DNA of 49,912 nucleotides from Caldifarciminota bacterium (GTDB lineage Bacteria; Hydrothermota; UBA3073): NCBI GenBank assembly GCA_023129165.1, contig JAGMCL010000027.1, positions 1 to 49,912 of the forward strand, read 5' to 3'. Shown piece by piece: positions 42,458 to 49,912 of this stretch (position 1 is its first letter; each line of letters starts with the position of its first letter). The notes under the pieces were generated by a model. It saw only the letters and a program-made list of their open reading frames with translations, ran no database searches and was not told where the DNA came from. The position numbers and the translations under genes were made by a program.

Positions 42458-42538
42458 TGTAGGGGTCGGATTCCTGCCTGACGGCAGACGGGTATCTGAC
42501 CCGTTTCTTTTACGGGTTCGATAAATCGAACCCCTACA
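42458..42538. repeat. two-hairpin repeat, 'filled' form with 20-bp insertion
   Basis: Same 61-bp unit as 7721-7781 with CCTGCCTGACGGCAGACGGG (42473-42492) inserted between GGATT and TATC of the first hairpin. Outside the insertion only two of 61 bases differ. No target-site duplication is evident. Confidence 0.9.
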
Positions 42539-42554
42539 TTTCTGCTTTCATATT

Positions 42555-43517
42555 CTATTTAACATTACCCATTTGTCTGGGCTTATCAACCAGTACACTC
42601 TGTTCAGTGGGAATGTTTGCAACTGGGAGTTTATAAAGAATATTTTCTGTCTCCTGGCTGACAAGAATTTTAAATCTTTTAAAGAAAGGAAGTAGGTTTT
42701 CTCCTGCAGTTTCTGAAAGGAATCGTACTAATACGGAATTAGAGTGAAGTGTGTCTTCTTTTGAGAAGGTTAGCTTTCCCTCCTGAATGGCTTTGTATGT
42801 TGCCTGAAATAAAGGCCAACCATACTCTGCCCAGAGACTCTGTAGTATAACATGGCAGACAGAACCTGGATCATACTTTTCTCCTTTAAGATAGTTATCA
42901 ACCTGTTTTAAGGCTTCATCGTATTCCCTTACCTGCTCAACAGGCCAGCCACAGTCTGCCATGGCATGCTGACGCAGGAATCCTGCATGACCCTCGGCTG
43001 CAAACCACCATGGAGCGTAAGTATCATATCCAAGATAATCTACATAAACGTTAGCCCAGCCATTGCCCAGTTCGTGCCAGATAATTGAAAGTGCTGGGTT
43101 CCCCTTCTCAATTTCTTCAAGTTTGAGTCCAGGTAATAGTGTAGCTGCAGCCTGGGATTGGTTCCAGGCAGTAAGTCCACCCCTCCAACCCTTCCACCAC
43201 ATGTCATCAGGTAAATAGAACATATAATGGTAACGTGGATGGTGCACATCTGGATTGTTTTGAATCTGATTCATCAGGTCGTTCAAACTATACCCCGTGT
43301 ATGTTTGAAAGAGTAAGTATCCCTTTTCTAAATATTCTTCAATTAAGGGTCGGTAGGAAACATACTGTTTTGCCAGTTCTACGTCAAAGTGTTCAGTACT
43401 AAAAATAACCAGCGTATCCTCCCTGAATTTTATATAGCTGCAGTGAAAAACGCACATGTTCAACAACAGAATTAAAATACCCAAAACAATCTTTCTTCTA
43501 ACACTCCCAGGTCTCAT
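42555..43517 (-). CDS. gluzincin-like lipoprotein with altered zinc motif (HELGN)
   Basis: 320 residues from ATG 43517, which overlaps the TGA of the upstream binding-protein gene (ATGA, 43514-43517). The leader runs RKIVLGILILLLNMCVFHC and may be lipidated at Cys26 (VFHC is a poor lipobox). From about residue 150, IIWHELGNGWANVYVDYLG...WWFAAEGHAGFLRQHAM repeats the layout of M1/M61-type gluzincins (HExxHxW ... W-x-x-E-G), but the second zinc His is Asn (codon AAT at the place of a possible CAT). The Glu comes 27 residues after the first His. Catalysis is therefore uncertain; a binding-only role or another metal ligand are possible. Co-transcribed with the solute-binding protein. Confidence 0.6.
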   Translation of the reverse strand: MRPGSVRRKIVLGILILLLNMCVFHCSYIKFREDTLVIFSTEHFDVELAKQYVSYRPLIEEYLEKGYLLFQTYTGYSLNDLMNQIQNNPDVHHPRYHYMFYLPDDMWWKGWRGGLTAWNQSQAAATLLPGLKLEEIEKGNPALSIIWHELGNGWANVYVDYLGYDTYAPWWFAAEGHAGFLRQHAMADCGWPVEQVREYDEALKQVDNYLKGEKYDPGSVCHVILQSLWAEYGWPLFQATYKAIQEGKLTFSKEDTLHSNSVLVRFLSETAGENLLPFFKRFKILVSQETENILYKLPVANIPTEQSVLVDKPRQMGNVK

Positions 43518-44761
43518 TTTTCCTCCGCCAGTAACTTATTTATCCCTTTAGTAATTAGACCAGCAATTTCTTTTGCATTCTTCTTCCCAAACCATAATTC
43601 ATCGAGATGTGTCTCCATTATGTTACCTATCTCCTGCCAGTGTATTGTTCTCGGACCAAGCCTTGCGTACGAAATTGCATCAAGATATATCTCGCTATTT
43701 TCTGGGGATTGTTCTGGATCAAGAAAATGAGGTGAAAATGCAACTGATTTGACTGAGGGAACACCAAGCCCAAGCTCTGCTATAAATCTACTTCCTTCGT
43801 TGCCTGAGAGGAACTTAGCAAGTTCCCATATATCCTTTATGTTTTTACTTTTATTAGACATCACATATGCAGTAGTAAATATAGGTGTTGCCCTTATCTT
43901 ACCCTTTGGAAGATGCGATATACCCCACCTGAAATCAGTTATTGTTCTATACCTCGGCACAACCCATCTTCCTGATATAATCATCGCTATTCTGCCTGTT
44001 GTAAAAAGGTCTCTCTGTGCAATCTGTTCAGGTGTTGGTGATACATTGTGTTTCCACCTGAGGTCTGCAAGGAACTGCAGGGCATCTGTCGCCTCTTTAC
44101 TATCCATAACACATCTCTTTCCATCTGGTGAAAGGATGTCTCCTCCATTCTGCCATATCCAGTTAAAGGTGAATGTCCATCCAGTTGAAAGAAGGTAGCC
44201 AAACTGGTCAGCTACACCATCACCATCTATATCCTTTGTGCATCTCTTACAAGCAGAAAGAAAGTCATCCCAATCCCAGGTTGTATCCGGATACGATACC
44301 CCTGCCTCATCGAATATATCCTTATTATAGTAGAGAATAAGAGGAGTCCAGGAGATAGGAAGTCCATATAGGTTTCCTTCGTAATTAAAGGCGTTAAACG
44401 GGAGTTCAAAGTAGTCTTGCTCGTCAAAAAGTGTATCGGTTCTTTTCATTTCTTCAAACGATGCAAGTGCTCCTGCATCCACATATGCAACAAAATTGTC
44501 ATTACCAAGGTAGAATAAATCAGGTGGTGTTCCCCCACCAATCATTATCTGGAGCTTATCCATATAATTTGCAGAGTGAATTGGATACACATCTATTTCA
44601 GGATGTTTCTGCTCAAATGCACTTACCATATTGTTCATTATATCTATCTCTTCGTATGACCCCCAGTACATTAACTTTATACCCTCCTCCTTCTTACTGC
44701 CACATCCACTGATAAGAAAAGTGATGCAAAGGGTTACTGATATTAGCTCTTTCATTTTCAT
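43514..44761 (-). CDS. sugar ABC transporter substrate-binding lipoprotein (family 1)
   Basis: 415 residues from ATG 44761 behind GGAGAGGAT. Lipobox LISGC (Cys near 20). Motifs match those of the protein at 26852-28084: IKLMYWGSYEEIDIMNNMV, DKLQIMIGGGTPPDLFYLG, YGLPISWTPLILYYNKDIFDEAGVSYP, TTGRIAMIISGRWVVPRYR. A DGDGVADQFG stretch may bind Ca2+. It shares its transcript with the gluzincin-like gene and lies upstream of the permease pair at 40626-42382, so it is the best partner for those permeases. Confidence 0.93.
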   Translation of the reverse strand: MKMKELISVTLCITFLISGCGSKKEEGIKLMYWGSYEEIDIMNNMVSAFEQKHPEIDVYPIHSANYMDKLQIMIGGGTPPDLFYLGNDNFVAYVDAGALASFEEMKRTDTLFDEQDYFELPFNAFNYEGNLYGLPISWTPLILYYNKDIFDEAGVSYPDTTWDWDDFLSACKRCTKDIDGDGVADQFGYLLSTGWTFTFNWIWQNGGDILSPDGKRCVMDSKEATDALQFLADLRWKHNVSPTPEQIAQRDLFTTGRIAMIISGRWVVPRYRTITDFRWGISHLPKGKIRATPIFTTAYVMSNKSKNIKDIWELAKFLSGNEGSRFIAELGLGVPSVKSVAFSPHFLDPEQSPENSEIYLDAISYARLGPRTIHWQEIGNIMETHLDELWFGKKNAKEIAGLITKGINKLLAEEK

Positions 44762-44814
44762 ATCCTCTCCAATTTATATCAGTAATAAAATTTAACCTAC
44801 AAAGGAGAAAATTT

Positions 44815-47800
44815 TTATCTTAGTAAAATTATTTTCTTTGTAAATGTTTTCTCGCCATTTACTAATCTGCATAGGTAAATACCGCACGGCAGTCTCACAC
44901 CTTCCTCATCCCTTCCGTCCCATATCACTGAAGAGTGATGAGTGATAAGAGAAGGGGGAAGATTAAAGGTGCGGGCAAGGCGACCGGAAAGGTCGTAGAT
45001 GGACAAGGTAATCGGTAATCGGTGACCGGTAATTGGTTTGTTGTCTTTACGGATAACCGATAACTGATAACTGATAACTGTCTTTTCCCTGAAAGGATTT
45101 GGATATATCCTGAATATATCTCTCGTATCCTCTACATATTCCTCTACTTTAGTATATTCTTCAAGGTCTATGAGCATTCTTGCAACCAGTCCTGACCAGA
45201 TGTACTGGTGGTGATGTCCTGCAGAGTAATAATCAGGACTATAAAGTTCCCAGAAATAGTGATTATTCTTAAGTTGATATATAACATTATCAAAGACCTT
45301 TTGTGCGATGTTCTCTGCCTCTTCAAGATATCCATAGTCAAGAAGCCCTCTGAATATGAGATAATTCCACTCTACCCATACAGGACCATTCCAGTATCCC
45401 ATCGGATTATAATAAGGATCTAAGGCTGATAAAGATGGTATACCGTAATTACGCCAGAATTTATCAGGGTCTATAAGGTGTTCAAGTAAGTAATCTGCCT
45501 GCTCTTGACTGGCTATACCAGCCCAGAGGGGTAGAAACCCAATTATCTCCTGGTGCTTCAGGTCATTTGAACTAAAATAAGTAAAATCGTGGTCATCCTT
45601 ATCAACATGATAATAAAATTTAGTCTCAGTATCCCACATATATTGATTAATAAAGTTAATCCTATCATTTGCTTCTATAGTCCAGTATTGATAATTAGCA
45701 CTATCACCTAACTCCAGTGCCATATTGGCTAATGATTTTGCTTCTTTAACCAATAGACAATTCAAGTCAAGACATTCAAAGTTACTGGGCCATCCTACCT
45801 GGTCCCAGATAACCACTGCTCCGTCTCTTACACACTCAAGTACTGCATGCCCACCCCATTCACAAAGTCCGTCGTTATCATCATCTCTTTCTATTATCCA
45901 GAAATTATAGAACTCAACACCTGAATTGTATGCCTCCCTTAAGAATGTCGTATCTTGACTCACAATATATATCTCCCAATTCTCCCAGGAAAACCATGGA
46001 GCTGAAGATGTATAACTATTATTATACCAAATTGTTTCATTAAGGTATGGACCCACTCTATAGGGTATATAACCATCTAGCCATATGGGGTTACTGTTCT
46101 GCCTTTCCATATATACCCTCTGTGAGTTCATAGCACCCAGAGGGTTCATAAATACATAGGCTAACATTGAAAGACTTTCATGGAATACCTGACCTCCATG
46201 ACCCCATCCCCATGTGGGTTCCCTTGAGAAAAGATAGTAATTGTAAGAACACTCCCCCTCCGGGGGAAGCATCAACTGATGTATAAGGGAAAAGGCACTC
46301 CAGTACATAAGCTCTTCATCAGGGGAGGAAAACTCATAACAAGGAATAGGGGAATATCTCTCCTCATTCTCAATAATATACGGTTCAAGAGGTATATTAC
46401 ATAAGGAACGGACCAAGGAGAGAAGACCCGACACACCTTCATCATAGGCTGTAACACCTCGTATTAATCTGAAAGAGACTGAATCACCAGAGTGTATTTT
46501 ATACTCCTTCTCGAGTGCAAGAACCCTTATATCACCAGAGGAAATGTGATTTGATAAAGTACCATCCATAATATCACCGAAAAACTCTGTAGAATCTACA
46601 GATATAGCACCCACCTCAACGGAATGCCCACTTTTTACATCCCCATTACGGACTATCAGTGTGTAAATCCAGTCTGTGGAATTCTGTAAGTATGTATCAA
46701 GATAATAAAATGTCTCTAAATCTGATGCAAGTAAATCAAACCTTCCATCCTCATCACCTGGTCTTCTATATAAGTTGTAATATAAACCATCAATATAATC
46801 CCAGGATATCAACCAGCTTGTGGTGTCATTCAGGGGTACTGCCCTGACTCCTGTAGGTGGAGTAAGGTAAATATCCGGTGATAGTACCATATCCACCCTT
46901 ACACCATCAGGGTCAGGAAGTTCCGTTATCATACCTTTCCCAATCCCTTCCTCCTCTGTTTCCAGACAACTGAAATATACGATAAATGAATCACCAACCA
47001 TAGGGGGAAGATTGTCAAAATTACCAAGCTCACAACCCTGATATCCATTTCCGGGTATATTCGGGTCAGGGTCTCCCCATTTTGGAGCATCCTCTGTAAG
47101 TATCTGTCCGATGTCATCATTGAGATATACAACCTGATTTGATATAGGTGGAAGGTGTTCACAGGGAGTGCTATCTGAATGCTCAACAGTACCCCACTCA
47201 ACACAGTAATTTGCCATCTTTAGCCCGGGACTACCCAGATAATTATATCCCCCAAAAGAGGTTGGTTCAGTATCCATAATATACACGTCAATGAGATGGT
47301 CCTCATAGGGAATGTTGTGATACAGTGTCCATCCATCAGGAGGTTCATAGTGAGAAAATCTGAACCCATCATCAACAAATGCTGCCTCTAAAACACCCTC
47401 TCCACCATATTCAAAGAATGGATATAGCTCGATAAAAATGGTGCTATCTCTATCATTTATTATACATATGTCATTCAAGACTATCCTCGAACTGTAACAG
47501 AGAAAGGTCTCTCGTATCCTTATATCGTCGTATGGTTCAAATTCAAATATGACCATATTTGCATAGGACTTCCTTACTCTTACATCCTGTATCATATCAC
47601 TCAGTGTAAAGCGAATATTACCTTCAAGCCTGAATGCAATATAAAGATTACCTCCTGTATCAGTTTTAAAGCCAATCCCCTTATCATCGTCATGCCATAT
47701 AAGGGAATACCCCTCATCTATAATAAATTCAGATGAGGACAGGTCAGCTGTATAGGTGGTATAAAGCGCATCCTCCCTTGTGGCGTTTAGGTTATATAAG

Positions 47801-47838
47801 GGACTGAATAGTACTATAAAAGACACAAAGATATGCAT
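44815..47838 (-). CDS. secreted GH63-like hydrolase with FN3 and T9SS domains
   Basis: I place the start at ATG 47838, giving signal peptide MHIFVSFIVLFSPLYNLNA and 1007 residues; a TTG at 47859 would encode part of a terminator stem. There is no good ribosome site for either. A GH-associated beta-sandwich (20-200) is followed by the uncharacterised module shared with 35692-38292 (about 209-298), an FN3-like domain (about 330-415), then a barrel (about 480-890) with WGHGGQVFHESLSMLA, CEWGGHAVLECVRDG, WNGPVWVEWNYLIFRGL and WELYSPDYYSAGHHHQY, whose ELYSP fits the ExYxP of the other GH63-like proteins. The final sorting domain is disrupted by repeat-derived residues around 920-945. Surface-attached starter enzyme of the locus. 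Confidence 0.8.
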   Translation of the reverse strand: MHIFVSFIVLFSPLYNLNATREDALYTTYTADLSSSEFIIDEGYSLIWHDDDKGIGFKTDTGGNLYIAFRLEGNIRFTLSDMIQDVRVRKSYANMVIFEFEPYDDIRIRETFLCYSSRIVLNDICIINDRDSTIFIELYPFFEYGGEGVLEAAFVDDGFRFSHYEPPDGWTLYHNIPYEDHLIDVYIMDTEPTSFGGYNYLGSPGLKMANYCVEWGTVEHSDSTPCEHLPPISNQVVYLNDDIGQILTEDAPKWGDPDPNIPGNGYQGCELGNFDNLPPMVGDSFIVYFSCLETEEEGIGKGMITELPDPDGVRVDMVLSPDIYLTPPTGVRAVPLNDTTSWLISWDYIDGLYYNLYRRPGDEDGRFDLLASDLETFYYLDTYLQNSTDWIYTLIVRNGDVKSGHSVEVGAISVDSTEFFGDIMDGTLSNHISSGDIRVLALEKEYKIHSGDSVSFRLIRGVTAYDEGVSGLLSLVRSLCNIPLEPYIIENEERYSPIPCYEFSSPDEELMYWSAFSLIHQLMLPPEGECSYNYYLFSREPTWGWGHGGQVFHESLSMLAYVFMNPLGAMNSQRVYMERQNSNPIWLDGYIPYRVGPYLNETIWYNNSYTSSAPWFSWENWEIYIVSQDTTFLREAYNSGVEFYNFWIIERDDDNDGLCEWGGHAVLECVRDGAVVIWDQVGWPSNFECLDLNCLLVKEAKSLANMALELGDSANYQYWTIEANDRINFINQYMWDTETKFYYHVDKDDHDFTYFSSNDLKHQEIIGFLPLWAGIASQEQADYLLEHLIDPDKFWRNYGIPSLSALDPYYNPMGYWNGPVWVEWNYLIFRGLLDYGYLEEAENIAQKVFDNVIYQLKNNHYFWELYSPDYYSAGHHHQYIWSGLVARMLIDLEEYTKVEEYVEDTRDIFRIYPNPFREKTVISYQLSVIRKDNKPITGHRLPITLSIYDLSGRLARTFNLPPSLITHHSSVIWDGRDEEGVRLPCGIYLCRLVNGEKTFTKKIILLR
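44929..45080. repeat. short tandem repeats inside the sorting-domain coding sequence
   Basis: GGTAATCGGTAATCGGTGACCGGTAATTGG-type units (45007-45036), GATAACTGATAACTGATAACTG units (about 45059-45080) and GAGTGATGAGTGATAAG (about 44933-44949) lie in frame in the 44815-47838 gene. They add residues such as YQLSVIRKDNKPITGHRLPI and SLITHHSSVIW to the T9SS domain. Confidence 0.7.
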
Positions 47839-47840
47839 GA

Positions 47841-47877
47841 GAAAATAAAAGGGCGGCAAATATTTTCTTCACCGCCC
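47841..47877 (-). terminator. intrinsic terminator of the 47891-49735 gene, overlapping the next gene's start region
   Basis: On the minus strand GGGCGG (47872-47877) pairs with CCGCCC (47851-47856) around a 15-nt loop, followed by TTTTATTTTC. It starts 14 bases after the stop at 47891. The U-tract ends two bases before the ATG (47838) of the next gene. Confidence 0.8.
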
Positions 47878-47890
47878 CTCAAGCTTCATC

Positions 47891-49735
47891 TTACCTTACC
47901 AGAACGACCTTCCTGGTGGAGACCGCATTGGGTCCTAAAAGCTGACAGAAATAGATCCCCTGGGGTACAATTTCATAGTCGTTATCCATACCATTCCATG
48001 TTGCAGTGTGGGTTCCAGCAAATTTCGGTCCCTCCCATAGTGTTTTTACAAGTCTGCCCGTAATATCAAATATCCTGAGAGTCACCATTGACTCTCTTGG
48101 AATCTCATAGGATATGTTTATTATCTTACCTGGATTGGGTGTGATATTTGATATATGATAGTAGGAAGGTAGGTTGATTTCGTCCTCAATACCCACCTGA
48201 CCTTTAACAACAGCACGGATAAAGAAGTCAGTACAATATCCAGTGCCCCACCATCCACCACCTGTCCAGCGTATGAAACTCCTCTCATATGTTCTATTAA
48301 CATCCTGTCCAAAGTGTGGCTGTCCATCTGTAATGAACTCGTATGTTACATAGAATGGTTCATCTGTTACAAATAACTCTGGCACAATTGTCTCGAGCCA
48401 ACCAGTAGACATAACTGGAATAAGAATTGGGGTAATGATATCGTTCTCCTCATCAGGGTATCCCGTTGCGGTATCTACGGGGTTTACATGCAACCTCAAG
48501 GTATCAACACCCGGCGGATTTGGAAGAGAATCTATATAGGCAAGACAGGTAACAAGTGTGCATTCGGATTCAGGTACGAGCATCGTTGCAAGTTTCTCGC
48601 CTATTGTCCCAAATGCTCCTCTACTGCTCATCATCATACCATCGTCAGAGGCGAGGAGGGATTCTGGAAGAACCTGAATTCCGCAATAGGTGGAGTCTCC
48701 AGCGCCCACGGGATGTGTCACGATCTCTCCCGAGTCATCCTCTGCCTCGATGTAGTATTTTATGGATGTTCCCGCTGCTTGGTTTGGAATGAATCCCTCG
48801 TAGTAGTCATCACCAATGGGAACCATATCGTCCGTCAACCAGCCCCCTCCGAGATCATAGTATACAGTTGCCGACTCCACCGCCGACTCGTCCGTAATTT
48901 TTGCGGTTATGGAGTAGGGCTCTGTAGTATTGTAGGTGTTACCATAGGGGGTGTGTGTTATAATGGGGGGAAGAGGAAATATCCTCGCAATATCGGAGAT
49001 TCTCAGCTCGTCTATGAATCCATCAAGCCAGGAGTCGCTTCCACCACCGCCAAAACCGATGTTTACGGGCTGGTCACTAACATATGGTGGCTCATCCTCG
49101 TCGGGGTCAAGTTCCATTACACCGAGATAGAGGAGGGAATCGAACTCATCATGAACAAACATAATTGCCGTGTGTGGTGTCGGCACGGTATCGTATTCAA
49201 AGGCCATATGATACCAGGTTCCAAGTTGAAATATATCGGTGGGAGATTTAAATTCAGTCCAGACCCATGGACGGACAAAAAATCCCATACAGAATGCATT
49301 ATCTGCCTGGATTAATACCCAGTAGTTAGGGCAATACCAGGCATACATGGTATCGGGCTTTGCAATCACCCTCGGGTCCGTCTGCCAGCTCTCGCCCTTT
49401 GTAAGTATATTGAGCCACGCCTCTATGGTGAATGTGCTGTATAAATCAAGGGCACCCGTATCCGGGTCGTCGGGTATGAGCACCCTGCTCGAATCAGTTG
49501 GGGCATCGTTGTCGAGGTAGAGGCACATACCCAACCAATCGAGTCCCGGAATGAAAGCAGCATTCCCATGCAGTTCTCCGTCTGGGTTTAGTCCAGATGC
49601 ATCCTCAAGGTTGCTATCAAAGTGCATAAGTAGCCTTGTATGTTCATCTGATTCATATGGTCCTCCAATCCTTCCCAGGACAAGTAGTGGAACGATGAGA
49701 AGACCTATTGTTAGTATGATATAACCCCTCTTCAT
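47891..49735 (-). CDS. secreted LamG/concanavalin-like protein with T9SS domain
   Basis: I choose ATG 49735, behind AAGGAGGTAAGT, giving 614 residues; an in-frame ATG at 49762 lies before the ribosome site. Signal peptide about 1-21. Residues about 30-255 form a LamG-like jelly-roll (RLLMHFDSNLEDASG...FTIEAWLN...WLDGFIDELRISDIARI), a fold that often binds glycans. An Ig-like module (about 260-360) and a jelly-roll-like segment (ASDDG...LRLHVNP...DIITPIL) come next, as in the protein at 2073-4460, followed by the sorting domain (TPNPGKI...GIYFCQL...RKVVLVR). No catalytic residues seen. A surface glycan-binding protein placed first in the glycan locus, with its own terminator. Confidence 0.75.
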   Translation of the reverse strand: MKRGYIILTIGLLIVPLLVLGRIGGPYESDEHTRLLMHFDSNLEDASGLNPDGELHGNAAFIPGLDWLGMCLYLDNDAPTDSSRVLIPDDPDTGALDLYSTFTIEAWLNILTKGESWQTDPRVIAKPDTMYAWYCPNYWVLIQADNAFCMGFFVRPWVWTEFKSPTDIFQLGTWYHMAFEYDTVPTPHTAIMFVHDEFDSLLYLGVMELDPDEDEPPYVSDQPVNIGFGGGGSDSWLDGFIDELRISDIARIFPLPPIITHTPYGNTYNTTEPYSITAKITDESAVESATVYYDLGGGWLTDDMVPIGDDYYEGFIPNQAAGTSIKYYIEAEDDSGEIVTHPVGAGDSTYCGIQVLPESLLASDDGMMMSSRGAFGTIGEKLATMLVPESECTLVTCLAYIDSLPNPPGVDTLRLHVNPVDTATGYPDEENDIITPILIPVMSTGWLETIVPELFVTDEPFYVTYEFITDGQPHFGQDVNRTYERSFIRWTGGGWWGTGYCTDFFIRAVVKGQVGIEDEINLPSYYHISNITPNPGKIINISYEIPRESMVTLRIFDITGRLVKTLWEGPKFAGTHTATWNGMDNDYEIVPQGIYFCQLLGPNAVSTRKVVLVR

Positions 49736-49912
49736 ACTTACCTCCTTTTTTTGGGCTGTCATACTGTCAAATTTCCAACCACAAATGACACAAGCCTTAC
49801 GAATTGCAACAATATTTTAATACTTTTTTATTTATATCCTTAAGAATATTCGTAAAATTAGTTTAATTGGTGCAATTCGTGTTTTCCTTCTCTACTTTAG
49901 CATAGACATCAC
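49736..49912. other. upstream spacer of the LamG gene, edge of window
   Basis: No gene seen. AT-rich, with GAATTGCAAC and TGCAATTCGTG phrases facing each other (49801-49810, 49871-49881), another degenerate non-coding repeat. No clean promoter consensus was found. Confidence 0.35.

Noticed and set aside
48488-49315. 275-codon open frame on the plus strand
   Set aside because: It lies fully opposite the LamG/T9SS gene, has no ribosome site or recognisable domain, and its composition is that of an antisense shadow.
1-49912. tRNA, rRNA or riboswitch genes
   Set aside because: All spacers were read for cloverleaf ends, CCA-type acceptor stems and known riboswitch cores; none was seen, though reading by eye may miss divergent ones.

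Overview
The window is about 50 kb of AT-leaning bacterial DNA in which every convincing gene lies on the minus strand. The genes encode secreted or membrane proteins almost throughout. Many end in a roughly 80-residue C-terminal sorting domain of the type IX secretion (T9SS/Por) kind, with an NPF/NPN-like start, a GxVYFYRL-like strand and a final RKLVLxR. With caspase-fold (C25, gingipain-like) peptidases, a PorV-like outer-membrane protein and a TonB-dependent receptor with a carboxypeptidase-regulatory domain, this points to the FCB superphylum, most likely an uncultured lineage such as candidate division WOR-3 (Stahlbacteria) or a relative. The taxon is inferred from gene style, not from a marker gene. 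No rRNA, tRNA, CRISPR array or insertion-sequence transposase was seen.

Layout, in coordinate order (transcription runs right to left). 1-25 kb is a cargo-protein region: a partial C25-like peptidase, a beta-propeller/jelly-roll T9SS protein, a PorV-like barrel, an FN3 T9SS protein, a TonB receptor, a lipoprotein, a C25 peptidase broken by a single-base frameshift, a repeat-propeller protein, two GWAVG-repeat lipoproteins flanking a very large C25/beta-helix/TPR protein that seems to start at AUU, two small lipoproteins and a GxxExxY protein. 25.4-28 kb holds a deletion scar of a sugar-binding-protein gene, a LacI-type regulator with a perfect consensus promoter and an operator-like palindrome, and a sugar-binding lipoprotein. 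28-49.7 kb is a carbohydrate and peptide utilisation locus: one pair of CUT1-type ABC permeases, two related solute-binding lipoproteins, four (alpha/alpha)6-barrel glycoside hydrolases (three GH63-like, one glycogen-debranching-like), two related HEFxH putative metallopeptidases, one gluzincin-like protein with an altered zinc motif, and a LamG-containing T9SS protein.

Working model: extracellular and outer-membrane enzymes attack a glycosylated polymer or glycoprotein, sugars enter through the ABC permease pair (its ATPase is not in the window), cytoplasmic GH63-like enzymes finish the job, and the LacI protein controls expression.

The least expected structure lies between genes. Small two-hairpin repeats with GTAG...CTAC ends carry 20-bp insertions that start CCTGCCTG. 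In one case the window holds both the empty and the filled form of the same repeat, differing by exactly 20 bp plus two substitutions. In two more cases removing 20 bp restores a hairpin, and a fourth is possible.
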